A stretch of 64,000 nucleotides of DNA from DASWJS01 sp036397035 (GTDB taxonomy: Bacteria > Actinomycetota > AC-67): contig DASWJS010000027.1 in assembly GCA_036397035.1 (NCBI GenBank), positions 85,893 through 149,892 of the forward strand. The letters run 5' to 3'. Below the pieces are notes generated by a model, which saw only the letters and a program-made list of their open reading frames with translations, was not told the DNA's origin and did no database searches. A program made the translations under genes and the position numbers. This document shows, one piece after another, positions 8,926 to 17,541 of the stretch. Within the stretch, counting starts at the first letter, position 1, and each line of letters starts with the position of its first letter.

Positions 8926-10092
8926 TCAGTAGTCGGCGCTGCTGCCGTCACCGGGCTCGTACAGCGTCAGCGTGCTGTTCGGCGGGCTCTGGCGGAGCGT
9001 CCAGATCTTCAGCGCTCCCCCGTCGGGGTTCCCGCGGGCGAGGGTGTCGGTGACGTGCTTGGGCGCGGTCGGGGCGGGCACGTTCGTGTACCGCTCGCGC
9101 AGGGTCGCCCAGGTCCAGTTGGTCGCGTCGCTGTGGTTGCAGGGCGTGAGCGACTGGTTCCGGTCCAGCTCCGTGAGGAACCAGCGTCCCCCTCGATAGC
9201 CGCCCGTGTTGTGCATGAGCGATCCGTCCCAGGCGCTGTTGTTGCACCCGCCGGCGCCGGTGAGGTCCGAGTACAGGTCGGGCGCGTTGAACGCGTAGTG
9301 CATGAACTCGTGCGACAGCGTGTAGCCGAGGTCCAGGTCGTTCTGCCACGGGTTGGCCGCGAGCCAGCCGAGCCGCCCGACGTAGAACCCGGTGCACCCG
9401 CTCGCGATCATCCACCCCGCCCAGGTGTGCGAGTCGAACGGCACGGTCGTCTCGACCAGGAAGTCGGCCGGCGTCCCGCCCGTGGACACGTCCGCGTCGT
9501 CACGGCACAGGGTCCCGCGCGCGGGCACGTTCACCGGGTAGTTCAGCGCCGTGTCGGTGACGAGCACGGTTCCGATTCGGGCGTAGCCGTCCATCGCGTC
9601 GTAGAGGCGCTCGGACAGGATGTTGATCGCCGCGGCGAAGTCGGTCACGGAAAGCCACGCGGCGAGGTTGTCCGGTCCGCCCGGGGAGTCGATCGCCGCC
9701 AGCGCGTTGATGGTGTAGGCCTGCGGCCCGCCGCTCCACGCGTTGTAGGCGTTGGCGGCCTTGAACGACTTCACGCCGCTTGCCAGCCCCGTCAGCCGGT
9801 CGACGACCTCGTAATAAACGGTCGAGCCCACCTCGAGGTTCTCCAAGAGCGCGACCTGCGCGCTGTCCACCATGTTGGCGAGCGGGAGCGCTTCTTTGGC
9901 GAGGTTGCCCGGCGCGGCGCCGTAGCGAACGTACCCGGCGACCGGGCCGGAGGCTTGCCACACGACGACGCCGCGGAAGCCGATCTTGGTCGCGAAGCCG
10001 TCGACGATGGTGAACGGGCCGGACGCGGTCGTGCCGCGTCCCGGGATCGCGAGCGCGGTCAGCGCGAGCGCGATCGTCAGTGCTCTCTTCAT
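8926..10092 (-). CDS. Secreted HExxH metalloprotease-like protein (CLCA-type motif)
   Basis: A 388-residue exported protein. A strong AGGAGGG precedes ATG 10092, and the next 20 residues form a signal peptide (KRALTIALALTALAIPG). Residues 261-272 read HEFMHYAFNAPD, that is H-E-x-x-H followed by Asp six residues after the second His. This spacing matches the zincin motif of CLCA-type proteins (HExxH-x6-D), and the following GGYRGGRWF segment also recalls that group. An N-terminal region of about 30-115 looks like a beta-sandwich. Cysteines occur in pairs in the catalytic half, as expected for an exported protein. No membrane anchor is seen, so it is probably released. The family assignment is from motif spacing only. 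Confidence 0.6.
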   Translation of the reverse strand: MKRALTIALALTALAIPGRGTTASGPFTIVDGFATKIGFRGVVVWQASGPVAGYVRYGAAPGNLAKEALPLANMVDSAQVALLENLEVGSTVYYEVVDRLTGLASGVKSFKAANAYNAWSGGPQAYTINALAAIDSPGGPDNLAAWLSVTDFAAAINILSERLYDAMDGYARIGTVLVTDTALNYPVNVPARGTLCRDDADVSTGGTPADFLVETTVPFDSHTWAGWMIASGCTGFYVGRLGWLAANPWQNDLDLGYTLSHEFMHYAFNAPDLYSDLTGAGGCNNSAWDGSLMHNTGGYRGGRWFLTELDRNQSLTPCNHSDATNWTWATLRERYTNVPAPTAPKHVTDTLARGNPDGGALKIWTLRQSPPNSTLTLYEPGDGSSADY

Positions 10093-10189
10093 CCGGAGCC
10101 CTCCTGAGGCTGGCACAGCATTCGCCGGCGCTCGGGCGCAGTCCTGCCCCGGATGTCCGTTGTTGCCGCGGTGCTGGGTTCGTTCCGCG

Positions 10190-10543
10190 TCAGAACATGC
10201 CCATGGCGAGCCGTGCGTCCTCGCTCATGCGTTCCGGCGACCACGGCGGCTGGAACGTCAGCGCGGGCTCGACGATCGTGATCCCCGGCAACGTCGTGAG
10301 GACCTGCTGCATCTGTTGTTCGATGAGCGGTCCGACCGGGCACCCCATCGTCGTCAAGGTGTACGTCACCTTGACCGCCTCGTCCTCGACCTGGACGTCG
10401 TAGACGAGGCCGAGGTCGACGATGTTGATGCCGAGTTCGGGATCGACCACGACCTTGAGCGCTTCGAAGACCTGTTCGGACGTGATCACGTCCGTTGCCG
10501 CCGAGCCGGCGGCGCCGTCCGTCTCTTCGCTCATGCGGTCCAT
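10190..10543 (-). CDS. sufT: DUF59/MIP18-family protein, SufT-like
   Basis: A 117-residue protein of the MIP18/DUF59 fold. The family core runs from about 20 to 105 (VFEALKVVVDPELGINIVDL, then TLTTMGCPVGPLI with the conserved cysteine). Relatives include SufT, which helps mature Fe-S proteins, and PaaD of ring-hydroxylation systems. In many Actinomycetota sufT ends the suf operon; here it lies 2.4 kb upstream of sufB and follows osmC by about 15 bp, so it probably belongs to the gcvT-osmC transcript. Two ATG codons (10543, 10534) are possible, and neither has a clear ribosome-binding site. Confidence 0.8.
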   Translation of the reverse strand: MDRMSEETDGAAGSAATDVITSEQVFEALKVVVDPELGINIVDLGLVYDVQVEDEAVKVTYTLTTMGCPVGPLIEQQMQQVLTTLPGITIVEPALTFQPPWSPERMSEDARLAMGMF

Positions 10544-10558
10544 GCTAGCAACGCTCGC

Positions 10559-10969
10559 TCACGCGGGCGTCCGGACCTCGAAGTCGTAGGTCAGCCGCAC
10601 CGTGGGCCGGAGCGACGCCGAAACCGAGCAGTATCCCTCTTCGGCACGCACGAGCGCCTTGCGGGCCAGCGTCTCGTTGATCTCGCCGGTCAGGACGAAG
10701 TGCAAGTGCAGCGACGTGAACCGCCAGGGCGGGTCCGGCTGCTGCCCGATCTCGACCGTCGCCTCCATCGCGCGCACGTCCTGCCGCTGCTTCTGCAGGA
10801 TCCCGATGAAGGTGTACGCGACGCACGCGGCGAGCCCCATCGGCACCAGGTCCGACGGCTTCACGCCGCGATCCTGGTCGGGCGTCCCGCCCGCGATGAT
10901 GGTCGAGCCGCGCGAATCGGTGACGTCGAACAGACGACCGTCGCGCCAGCGCAACTGGACGGCGCTCAC
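10559..10969 (-). CDS. OsmC/Ohr-family protein
   Basis: OsmC-fold protein of 136 residues. Both redox cysteines of the family are present, C49 in GLAACVAY and C114 in EEGYCSVS. The family reduces organic hydroperoxides with thiol or lipoyl-linked reductants. The GTG start shares four bases (GTGA) with the gcvT stop, so it is co-translated with gcvT. Lipoyl-dependent reductases reducing Ohr/OsmC proteins are known in other bacteria, and lpdA and the lipoylation genes lie a few kilobases away, but no direct link is shown. Confidence 0.88.
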   Translation of the reverse strand: MSAVQLRWRDGRLFDVTDSRGSTIIAGGTPDQDRGVKPSDLVPMGLAACVAYTFIGILQKQRQDVRAMEATVEIGQQPDPPWRFTSLHLHFVLTGEINETLARKALVRAEEGYCSVSASLRPTVRLTYDFEVRTPA

Positions 10970-12012
10970 TTGGGCGACCGGTCGACGAACGGCGGGCGGA
11001 CCACGACCGCCCGTCCGGTCTTGCCCCGAACGTCGATCGCGACCTCGTCGCCGCTCGCGACCTCGTTCGGCTCGACCGACGCCAGCGCGATCCCGGCCTT
11101 GAGCGTCGGCGAGAACGTCCCGCTCGTGACGCGCCCGATCGCGCGTCCGTCCCGCATCACGTCCTGATCGCGTCGCGGGATCAGGCGATCGAGCATGCGC
11201 AGGCCCACGAGCGCGCGGCGCGCCGGCTCGCGAAGCGCGTCCGAGCCGGCGAACGTTCGCCCGTCGAGCTTCACCGCCCAGCCCAGGCCCGCCTCCGACG
11301 GCCGCGTCGCGCGGTCGATGTCGTTGCCGTGCAGCGGATAGCCCATCTCGAGGCGGAGCGTGTCGCGCGCCGCGAGCCCGCACGGGGCGCCGCCGCGCTG
11401 CTCGACCGCCTGGAGCAAGACGTCCCACGCCGCTCCGGCGTCCTCGGCCGGCGTGAAGACCTCGAAGCCCACTTCGCCGGTGTAGCCCGAGCGCGCGACG
11501 ACCCGCCCGCCCGCGGTCGTGACGCGCATGTAGCCGAGGTCCTTCGCTTCCGGGAGCACCTCGACCGACGCCGGCCCCTGCACGGCGAGCGTCGTCCAGT
11601 CCAGCCGCTCGACCGAGATGCCCGCGGGCGCGGCTTTGCGGAGGCGTTGCTCGACCTCGTCGGCGTTCGCGGCATTCGGCACCAGCAGTCGCTCGCCCGG
11701 TCCGGTCGCGTACACGATGAGGTCGTCCACGATGCCGCCGTCCTCGTCGCAGATCAGCGTGTATCGCGCGCGGCCCTCGGCGAGGTCGGTCATGCGGTTG
11801 GTGAGCTGCGTATCGAGGAACGCGGCGACGCCGTCGCCGCGCACGATCAGCTTGCCGAGGTGCGAGACGTCGAACAGCCCTGCGCGCTCGCGGACGGCGG
11901 TGTGCTCGGACACCGTCCCGGCGTAGGAGATCGGCATCTCCCAACCGCCGAACTCGCCCATCTTCGCGCCGAGTGCGCGATGGCGATCGTCGAGCGGGGA
12001 GCGTCGGAGCAC
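10966..12012 (-). CDS. gcvT: GcvT-type aminomethyltransferase (glycine cleavage T protein)
   Basis: T-protein homologue of 348 residues, slightly shorter than E. coli GcvT. It would transfer the methylene group from aminomethyl-lipoyl H protein to tetrahydrofolate, releasing ammonia. Conserved segments include EFGGWEMPISY, ERAGLFDVSHLGK, the run around LTNRM, and the SGYTGEVGFEVF and DTLRLEMGYPL blocks of the folate-binding fold. The start is GTG at 12012. No gcvH or gcvP is in the window; the gene is first in a likely gcvT-osmC-sufT operon. Related GcvT-like proteins such as YgfZ also help Fe-S repair, but the strongly conserved GcvT motifs favour the glycine-cleavage role. Confidence 0.88.
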   Translation of the reverse strand: MLRRSPLDDRHRALGAKMGEFGGWEMPISYAGTVSEHTAVRERAGLFDVSHLGKLIVRGDGVAAFLDTQLTNRMTDLAEGRARYTLICDEDGGIVDDLIVYATGPGERLLVPNAANADEVEQRLRKAAPAGISVERLDWTTLAVQGPASVEVLPEAKDLGYMRVTTAGGRVVARSGYTGEVGFEVFTPAEDAGAAWDVLLQAVEQRGGAPCGLAARDTLRLEMGYPLHGNDIDRATRPSEAGLGWAVKLDGRTFAGSDALREPARRALVGLRMLDRLIPRRDQDVMRDGRAIGRVTSGTFSPTLKAGIALASVEPNEVASGDEVAIDVRGKTGRAVVVRPPFVDRSPK

Positions 12013-12057
12013 GGCGCAACGCTAGGCGCGCGGGCGCCGGGGGTCAACGGAACGTGT

Positions 12058-12348
12058 TCAGGACGGTCGCGAAGCGAGCGTCGCGAGCGCGTCGCGAACG
12101 GCACGCGCCACGAGCGCGCGCTCCTCCGGCCAGCACGGCCGGATGACGGTGGCGAACGACGCCTTCTGAACGCGGCCCCACCATGCGTCGCCGTATTCGT
12201 CGACGAGCAGCGCGTCGCCGTCGGCGGCCCCCACCTGCCACGCACGGGCGTCCTCGCCCACGAGTCGCAGCGGGGGGCGAACACCACGGCTGAGGGCTTG
12301 GCCCACGAAGCCCGCTGTCAGCGGACCGGCATCGAGTCGCGCGGTCAC
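12058..12348 (-). CDS. Small hypothetical protein
   Basis: A 96-residue protein from a GTG at 12348 with GGAGGAG five bases upstream, which is better placed than the longer-frame start at 12369. No domain was recognised. The middle reads as a compact soluble fold (WQVGAADGDALLVDEYGD, then WWGRVQKASFATVIRP) with alternating hydrophobic residues, and there is no signal peptide. It sits 45 bp upstream of gcvT on the same strand and could be the first gene of that operon. Codon use matches its neighbours, which supports a real gene. Confidence 0.55.
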   Translation of the reverse strand: MTARLDAGPLTAGFVGQALSRGVRPPLRLVGEDARAWQVGAADGDALLVDEYGDAWWGRVQKASFATVIRPCWPEERALVARAVRDALATLASRPS

Positions 12349-12568
12349 TCGAACTCCTCCTCGTCCCACGAGCCGGGGATCCGCCTGGGGCCGATGCCCG
12401 GCTCACCCTCACTAACGGCCCAAACCCGGAAAGGTTGCGACTCGGACACAGTGGACAAGGCGAGTCCTCGGGCCCCGATCACTCGTTGTGGCTGTCAGAA
12501 CGCTCGACGTACGCAACTTTCGAGCGACGAGACCGGTCGCTTGGCCGGAGAGAGAAAGAGGTAGGAAG

Positions 12569-13525
12569 GTGCGAATCTCGAAGCGGCTGGCGATCTACCT
12601 GGCCGCCGCCGGCGTGATCGCGGCCGCGACGTCGATGCCCGCGCTCGCGGACGATTCCACTTTCGTCGAGCTTGACGCTTCACATGCCGGGGCACAGAAC
12701 CCCGGCTGGAAGACCGGGGACTGCGGTTCGAATCCCACCGGTGCCTATGCATGGCACTTCGTCCTGAACGGGCTCGACAAGGACACCCCCGCGGGCGACC
12801 TCGACGCGGCGTTCGAATCGGCGGGGACGCTGGGGGCCGGCGGCGACGCGAAAGGCAACGGCAAGACTCAGCACTTCTACGTCTACACGAACGGTCCCGA
12901 CACGCTTCTCGCCGCGACCGCAACGGTCGTCGCACAATCGTCGGGAGAGCCGAAGCTGATCCTGTCCCATGTCGCGCAAGGATGCGTCGACGAGACGGCA
13001 GGCTCGACCGAGGACGCGACGACCGAAGAAGAGACCGTCGAAGAAGAGACCGTCGAAGAAGGCTCGACCGAGGACGAGACCGTCATCGACGGCACGGTCG
13101 AGGAAGAGACTGTGGAGGACCCGGCCGAGGACGTGAGCGTCGAGGATGAGGCCGCGGCCGACGTGCCCGCGAGCGACGGGCAGAGCAGCGACTTCGAGGT
13201 GCTCTCGGGCACGAGCGAGCGTGGCGACGGCACGCAGGCAAGCAAGGTCAAGCCCGCCTCCCATCGCAGGAACGGCGCGGGGGCGGCCGTGGCCCGCACG
13301 CAACTAGCCAAGACCGGAACGCCGGAGACGGCTGCCTGGCTCGGGTTGATCTTCCTGACCGCGGGGATCCTGCTCCGCAACGCACGGCCGAGTCGCGTCG
13401 CGACCGCCCTGCGCCGGGAGCAAGTCCTGGACCCGCTCGCCGCGGTCGCCGCATACAACGTGAGGGAGTTCACGCTGCGCTCCTCCGACGTGCGGTTGCG
13501 CATGAAGTCCCGGCAGCGCGAGTGA
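12569..13525 (+). CDS. Secreted LAxTG cell-wall-anchored protein (LAKTG)
   Basis: Exported protein of 318 residues from GTG 12569 (GGAAG upstream), with a signal peptide ending near ALADD. A folded region of about 30-145 with two cysteines is followed by an acidic, Glu/Thr/Val-rich linker of about 100 residues containing degenerate EEETV repeats. Then come LAKTG (246-250), a hydrophobic segment and a basic stretch. LAxTG is the motif recognised by class E sortases. Unusually, about 49 residues continue after the membrane segment instead of the usual few. It is a close partner of the next gene, which has the same C-terminal plan. No sortase gene is in the window. The N-terminal domain is unrecognised. 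Confidence 0.75.
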   Translation: MRISKRLAIYLAAAGVIAAATSMPALADDSTFVELDASHAGAQNPGWKTGDCGSNPTGAYAWHFVLNGLDKDTPAGDLDAAFESAGTLGAGGDAKGNGKTQHFYVYTNGPDTLLAATATVVAQSSGEPKLILSHVAQGCVDETAGSTEDATTEEETVEEETVEEGSTEDETVIDGTVEEETVEDPAEDVSVEDEAAADVPASDGQSSDFEVLSGTSERGDGTQASKVKPASHRRNGAGAAVARTQLAKTGTPETAAWLGLIFLTAGILLRNARPSRVATALRREQVLDPLAAVAAYNVREFTLRSSDVRLRMKSRQRE

Positions 13526-13546
13526 CCCGACGACATCGGACAAGAT

Positions 13547-13574
13547 CGATGGGCGGCCGGCCGGCCGCCCATCG
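13547..13574 (+). terminator. Perfect-palindrome terminator after the first LAxTG gene
   Basis: A perfect 28-base palindrome (14 bp per arm, centre GGCC) begins 21 bp after the stop codon, and GTTT follows a few bases later. It separates the two LAxTG genes into different transcripts. Confidence 0.65.
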
Positions 13575-13817
13575 CCGTTTCACCACGCTCAGCGTTCAAC
13601 GCGCCGGAACCGCTCCATGCCCGCGACCAGCGGGTCGACGACCGGCTCGACGAGCATTTGTCCATTTCAGGACGCCGGTCCCTCCCCTTTAGCCCGGGTT
13701 GGCTAGACGAAACGAGTCTGTTCAGCGAGCAGGATTTCGGGCACACTCGTTGAACTGATCAACTACAGAGCGTGGTGACTTCCCGCCGGACGCCGGCCCC
13801 ACGCAAGGAGGAGATCG

Positions 13818-14756
13818 ATGACGAGGACGACGGAGGCCGCGCGACGCGGCCTGAAGGCAACGAAGGCGCTCGCCTTCGTGGTCGTTCTTGCCCTCCCCGT
13901 GATCGTGAACGCGGGTCAGGCCCTGGCGGCCCCCAACTGCAACGGGGTCTTCAGCGGGCAGACGCCGAACGATCCCATCGTCAAGACCGCGGACAAGTCC
14001 GAGGTCGTCGCGGGTGACGACGTCACCTACACGATCCAGTGGCACTCCACCGGTGTGGCAACGGCGGACGTCACGGACTGCTTCCGAGTGGACGATGGGA
14101 GCGACGACACGCTGAACGCGCTCGTCGAGGTGTTCAACGAGCAAGCCGACGTCGCCAACGAAGGCGAAGACGGCAGCCTCCAGAGCTACCAGTTCACGAT
14201 CACGGTGCCCCTGAGCGCTGATCTCATCGGCCATTCGATCCAGAATCGGGCCAAGATCACGCACGGGAGCCAAGAGTCCCGGAGCGACGTGGTGTCGGTC
14301 GACATCATCGCGCCGGATGAGGTGTGCGACGACGAGATCGACAACGATCTCGACGGCGACATCGACGAGGACTGCGGTGAAGACACCGACGGAATCGACG
14401 ACACCACTGAGGGCGACGACGACGACTCCACGGTCGTGGAGGGATCGACGGAAACCAAGGTGAAGGGCGAGGTCATCAGGCCTTCGTCCGGCAAGGGTGT
14501 CGCCGGGACCAAGTCCTTGGCCACGACCGGAACGAAAGAAGACGCCGCCATCCTCGGCGCGCTCCTTCTCGCATTCGGGATGATCCTGCGGACCGTGCGT
14601 CCGCGATCGCCCCGGGCCGCGCTGGCACTGGACGGGATCGGTTCGACGCCCGTCCTCAGGCTCGCGCGTTCGGTCTCCGTGGACATCATCGAGCAGCGTG
14701 CTGGACCACGACGCATGCTCCGGACTCGCCGGAGAGGCAGGACGGTACGACAGTGA
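13818..14756 (+). CDS. Secreted LAxTG protein with MopE-like acidic motif
   Basis: Exported protein of 312 residues. AAGGAGGAG precedes ATG 13818, and the signal peptide ends near QALAAP. Residues of about 50-165 resemble a DUF11-type beta-sandwich (KTADKSEVVAGDDVTYTIQW). Next is a Cys-bounded acidic motif, C170 to C186 (CDDEIDNDLDGDIDEDC), of the MopE/thrombospondin-3-like type expected to bind calcium. After an acidic linker come LATTG (234-238), a membrane segment (ILGALLLAFGMIL) and a basic tail of about 50 residues. The C-terminal half is similar in layout and partly in sequence to the preceding gene (ILLRNARPS versus MILRTVRPR), so the two are diverged paralogues at that end. Predicted role: surface protein anchored by a class E sortase. 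Confidence 0.75.
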   Translation: MTRTTEAARRGLKATKALAFVVVLALPVIVNAGQALAAPNCNGVFSGQTPNDPIVKTADKSEVVAGDDVTYTIQWHSTGVATADVTDCFRVDDGSDDTLNALVEVFNEQADVANEGEDGSLQSYQFTITVPLSADLIGHSIQNRAKITHGSQESRSDVVSVDIIAPDEVCDDEIDNDLDGDIDEDCGEDTDGIDDTTEGDDDDSTVVEGSTETKVKGEVIRPSSGKGVAGTKSLATTGTKEDAAILGALLLAFGMILRTVRPRSPRAALALDGIGSTPVLRLARSVSVDIIEQRAGPRRMLRTRRRGRTVRQ

Positions 14757-14758
14757 AC

Positions 14759-14783
14759 GGGAGCGGCCCCACGGGCCGCTCCC
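14759..14783 (+). terminator. Terminator after the second LAxTG gene
   Basis: Perfect 11-bp stem (GGGAGCGGCCC and its complement) with a 3-nt loop starts 2 bp after the stop and is followed by TTC. It lies 69 bp before the lpdA start. Confidence 0.65.
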
Positions 14784-14851
14784 TTCATGTTGCGGACTCG
14801 ATTCGGCGGCCGCCGCTAGGATTGCCGGGACAGACCACGAAGGGAACCCAG

Positions 14852-16225
14852 GTGACCGACTCGTTCGACCTCGTCGTCCTCGGGGCGGGGACGGGAGGCT
14901 ATTCGGCCGCGCTGCGCGCGGCTTCGCTGGGCAAGACCGTCGCGATCGTCGAGCGCGACGTCGTGGGCGGTACCTGCCTGCACCGCGGCTGCATCCCGAC
15001 CAAGGCGCTGCTCCACTCCGCGGAGGTTCTCGAGACCGTGCGCTCGGCTTCGAGCTTCGGCGTGACGGCCGGCGAGACCACCTACGACTGGTCGGGCGTG
15101 CAGGAGCACAAGAAGAAGGTCGTCCAGAAGATGCACGCGGGCCTTGAGGGCCTCATCAAGCACCGCAAGATCGAGGTCGTCACCGGGGAGGGAACGCTCA
15201 CCGGGCCGGGCACGGTAGCGGTCGGCGGACGCACGATCACCGGGGCCGACGTCGTCGTCGCGACGGGTTCGGCGCCCAAGCGCATCCCCGGTCTCGAGGG
15301 CGACCGGGTGATCACCAGCGACGAGGCGCTCACGGTCGGCGTACCCAAGAGCGCGGTCGTGCTGGGCGCGGGCTCGGTCGGCGTGGAGTTCGCGAGCATC
15401 TGGGCCAGCTTCGGCGCCGCGGTCACGATCGTCGAGATGCTTCCCACGCTCGTGCCGCTGGAGGACGCCGACCTCGGCAAGGAGCTGGCGCGCGCGCTGC
15501 GCAAGCGCGGCGTCACCTGCCTGACGGGATCGAAGATGGAGGACGCCAAGGTCACCGAGGACGGCGTCACGGTGACCGTGTCCACCGACGGGAGCGCGCA
15601 GGACCTCGAGGCCGAGGTGCTCCTCGTCGCCGTCGGTCGTGGGCCGGTGACGCGGGGCGCGGACTTGGACGCGGCCGGCATCGCCACCGACGAGCGTGGC
15701 TTCGTGACCGTCGACGCGGAGCTGCGGACGAGCGCGGCTCGCCATTACGCGGTCGGCGACGTGATCGATACGCCCGCCCTGGCGCACGTCGCGTTCGCCG
15801 AAGGCATGTTCGTCGCCGAGCGGACGGCGGGCGAGGATCCCGCACCCATCAACTACGACGCGATCCCGCGCGCGACCTACTGCGTGCCGGAGGTCGGCGC
15901 GGTCGGGCTCACCGAGGCGCAAGCACGCGAACGCGGACACGACGTCGTGACCCAGAAGGTGAACCTGTCGGCGATCGGCAAGGCGACGATCCTGGGCGAG
16001 ACGAGCGGCTTCTGCAAGCTCGTCGCGGAGAAGGACGGGCCGCTGCTCGGCGCGCACTTCATCGGGACGCGCGTCACCGAGCTGATCGCCGAGGCGATGC
16101 TCGCGGTCGGCTGGGAGGCGATGCCCGAAGAGGTCGCCGCGTTGATCCATCCGCACCCGTCGCTGACCGAGGTCTTCGGCGAGGCGGCGCTCGCGCTCTC
16201 GGGGCGCGCGCTGCACACCGCGTAG
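14852..16225 (+). CDS. lpdA: Dihydrolipoamide dehydrogenase (E3)
   Basis: FAD flavoprotein of 457 residues that reoxidises dihydrolipoyl groups with NAD+. FAD-binding GAGTGGYSAA is at 11-20, the redox disulfide is C42/C47 (GGTCLHRGCIP), NAD binding is at GAGSVGVEFAS, and the C-terminal dimer-interface HPHPSLTE supplies the catalytic His-Glu pair. The open frame begins upstream, but GTG 14852 gives the conserved N-terminus (TDSFDLVVLG). The E2 gene follows after 8 bp, then lipB and lipA, so E3, E2 and lipoylation enzymes are made together. Confidence 0.96.
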   Translation: MTDSFDLVVLGAGTGGYSAALRAASLGKTVAIVERDVVGGTCLHRGCIPTKALLHSAEVLETVRSASSFGVTAGETTYDWSGVQEHKKKVVQKMHAGLEGLIKHRKIEVVTGEGTLTGPGTVAVGGRTITGADVVVATGSAPKRIPGLEGDRVITSDEALTVGVPKSAVVLGAGSVGVEFASIWASFGAAVTIVEMLPTLVPLEDADLGKELARALRKRGVTCLTGSKMEDAKVTEDGVTVTVSTDGSAQDLEAEVLLVAVGRGPVTRGADLDAAGIATDERGFVTVDAELRTSAARHYAVGDVIDTPALAHVAFAEGMFVAERTAGEDPAPINYDAIPRATYCVPEVGAVGLTEAQARERGHDVVTQKVNLSAIGKATILGETSGFCKLVAEKDGPLLGAHFIGTRVTELIAEAMLAVGWEAMPEEVAALIHPHPSLTEVFGEAALALSGRALHTA

Positions 16226-16233
16226 GGGGAGCC

Positions 16234-17511
16234 GTGGGGATCAGCGTCACGCTGCCGCAGATGGGCGAGAGCGTCACCGAGGGAACCATTGTCCGCTGGC
16301 TCAAGAAAGAAGGCGAGCAGGTCGCCGAGGACGAGCCGCTCGTCGAGATCTCGACCGACAAGATCGACACCGAGCTGCCCTCGCCCGCCGCGGGCGTCGT
16401 GTCGAAAATCGTCGCCGGCGAGGACCAGACCGTTCAAGTCGGCGCCGAGATCGCCGTCATCGAGCAGACCGACGGCGCGACTCCCCCGCCCGAGCCGAAG
16501 GTCGAGCCGAAGGTCGAGCCCCCGCCCGAGCCCGAAGTCGAGCCGGCGCCCGAGCCCACGCGGGCACAGGCTCCGCCGCCCGCGGCGACGTCGCGCGGAC
16601 GCGCGACCTCGCCGCTCGTCCGCACGCTCGCCCGCGAGCTGGGCGTCGACGTGTCCGCCGTGCCGGGCACCGGCAACGGCGGCCGGGTGACCAAGGAAGA
16701 CGTGATCGGCGCCGCGCGGGCCGGGATGTCGTCAGCCCCCGCCCGAGCGCCGGCGAGCGAGCCGGTCCGCATGTTCGACGTTCCTTCCGAGCCGTCCGTC
16801 GACGTCGCGTTCAGCCGCGTCCGCAAGGCGATCGCCGAGCACATGGTCCGCAGCCGGCGCACCGCCGCCCACGTCACCAACGTCGTCGAGGTCGACATGA
16901 CCGACATCGCGTCGCTCCGAGCGCGCGCCAAGGATTCGTTCCGCACGAGCGAGGGCGTCTCGCTCACGTTCATGCCCTTCATCGCATCGGCGGTCGTGCA
17001 GGCTCTGCGCTCGTTCCCCGAGTTCAACGCGCACGTCCTCGAGGACGGCGTCACCGCGCGGTTGTTCAGGGAGATCAACCTCGGCGTCGCGGTCGGCCGC
17101 GACGAGGGCTTGATCGTGCCCGTCGTGCACGGCGCGGAGCGGCTGAACCTCGTCGGGCTCGCCCATGCCGTCTCCGACATCGCACAGCGCGCGCGCACCA
17201 AAGGCGGTTTGACCCCCGACGACGTCTCCGGCGGCACGTTCAGCATCACGAACTACGGCAGCGTGGGGGGCGTCCTCGACACGCCGATCATCTCCCAGCC
17301 GCAGGTTGCGATCCTGGGCGTCGGAGCGATCGTCAAGCGCCCGGCCGTCGTCACGACCGGCGGCGTGGACGCGATCGCCATCCGCCATCAGCTCTTCCTC
17401 AGTCTGTCCTACGACCACCGCTGGATCGACGGACACCGCGCGGCCCTGTTCAACTCGCGCATAAAGGAGATCCTGGAACGAGCCGAGTTCGGCGCGGAAC
17501 TTGGGCTGTAG
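16234..17511 (+). CDS. 2-oxoacid dehydrogenase dihydrolipoamide acyltransferase (E2)
   Basis: E2 component of 425 residues. Lipoyl domain 1-78 with target lysine K43 (STDKIDTE); a Pro/Glu-rich flexible linker with a repeated EPKV unit (about 85-120); peripheral-subunit-binding domain about 126-165; catalytic domain about 190-425 with H395 and D399 in SYDHRWIDG. It transfers acyl groups to CoA in a 2-oxoglutarate, branched-chain or pyruvate complex; with no E1 gene nearby the substrate cannot be fixed, though the N-terminus (TLPQMGESVTEGTI) is of the succinyl/branched-chain type. The GTG start is 8 bp after lpdA. Confidence 0.93.
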   Translation: MGISVTLPQMGESVTEGTIVRWLKKEGEQVAEDEPLVEISTDKIDTELPSPAAGVVSKIVAGEDQTVQVGAEIAVIEQTDGATPPPEPKVEPKVEPPPEPEVEPAPEPTRAQAPPPAATSRGRATSPLVRTLARELGVDVSAVPGTGNGGRVTKEDVIGAARAGMSSAPARAPASEPVRMFDVPSEPSVDVAFSRVRKAIAEHMVRSRRTAAHVTNVVEVDMTDIASLRARAKDSFRTSEGVSLTFMPFIASAVVQALRSFPEFNAHVLEDGVTARLFREINLGVAVGRDEGLIVPVVHGAERLNLVGLAHAVSDIAQRARTKGGLTPDDVSGGTFSITNYGSVGGVLDTPIISQPQVAILGVGAIVKRPAVVTTGGVDAIAIRHQLFLSLSYDHRWIDGHRAALFNSRIKEILERAEFGAELGL

Positions 17512-17541
17512 CGGGCACGGGCCTGCGGTACGGTTAGCGCC

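Noticed and set aside
12710..12750. tRNA T-arm-like string GGTTCGAATCCC
   Set aside because: It lies inside the coding frame of a LAxTG protein; the arms around it do not pair into a T stem and no acceptor or anticodon arm can be built.
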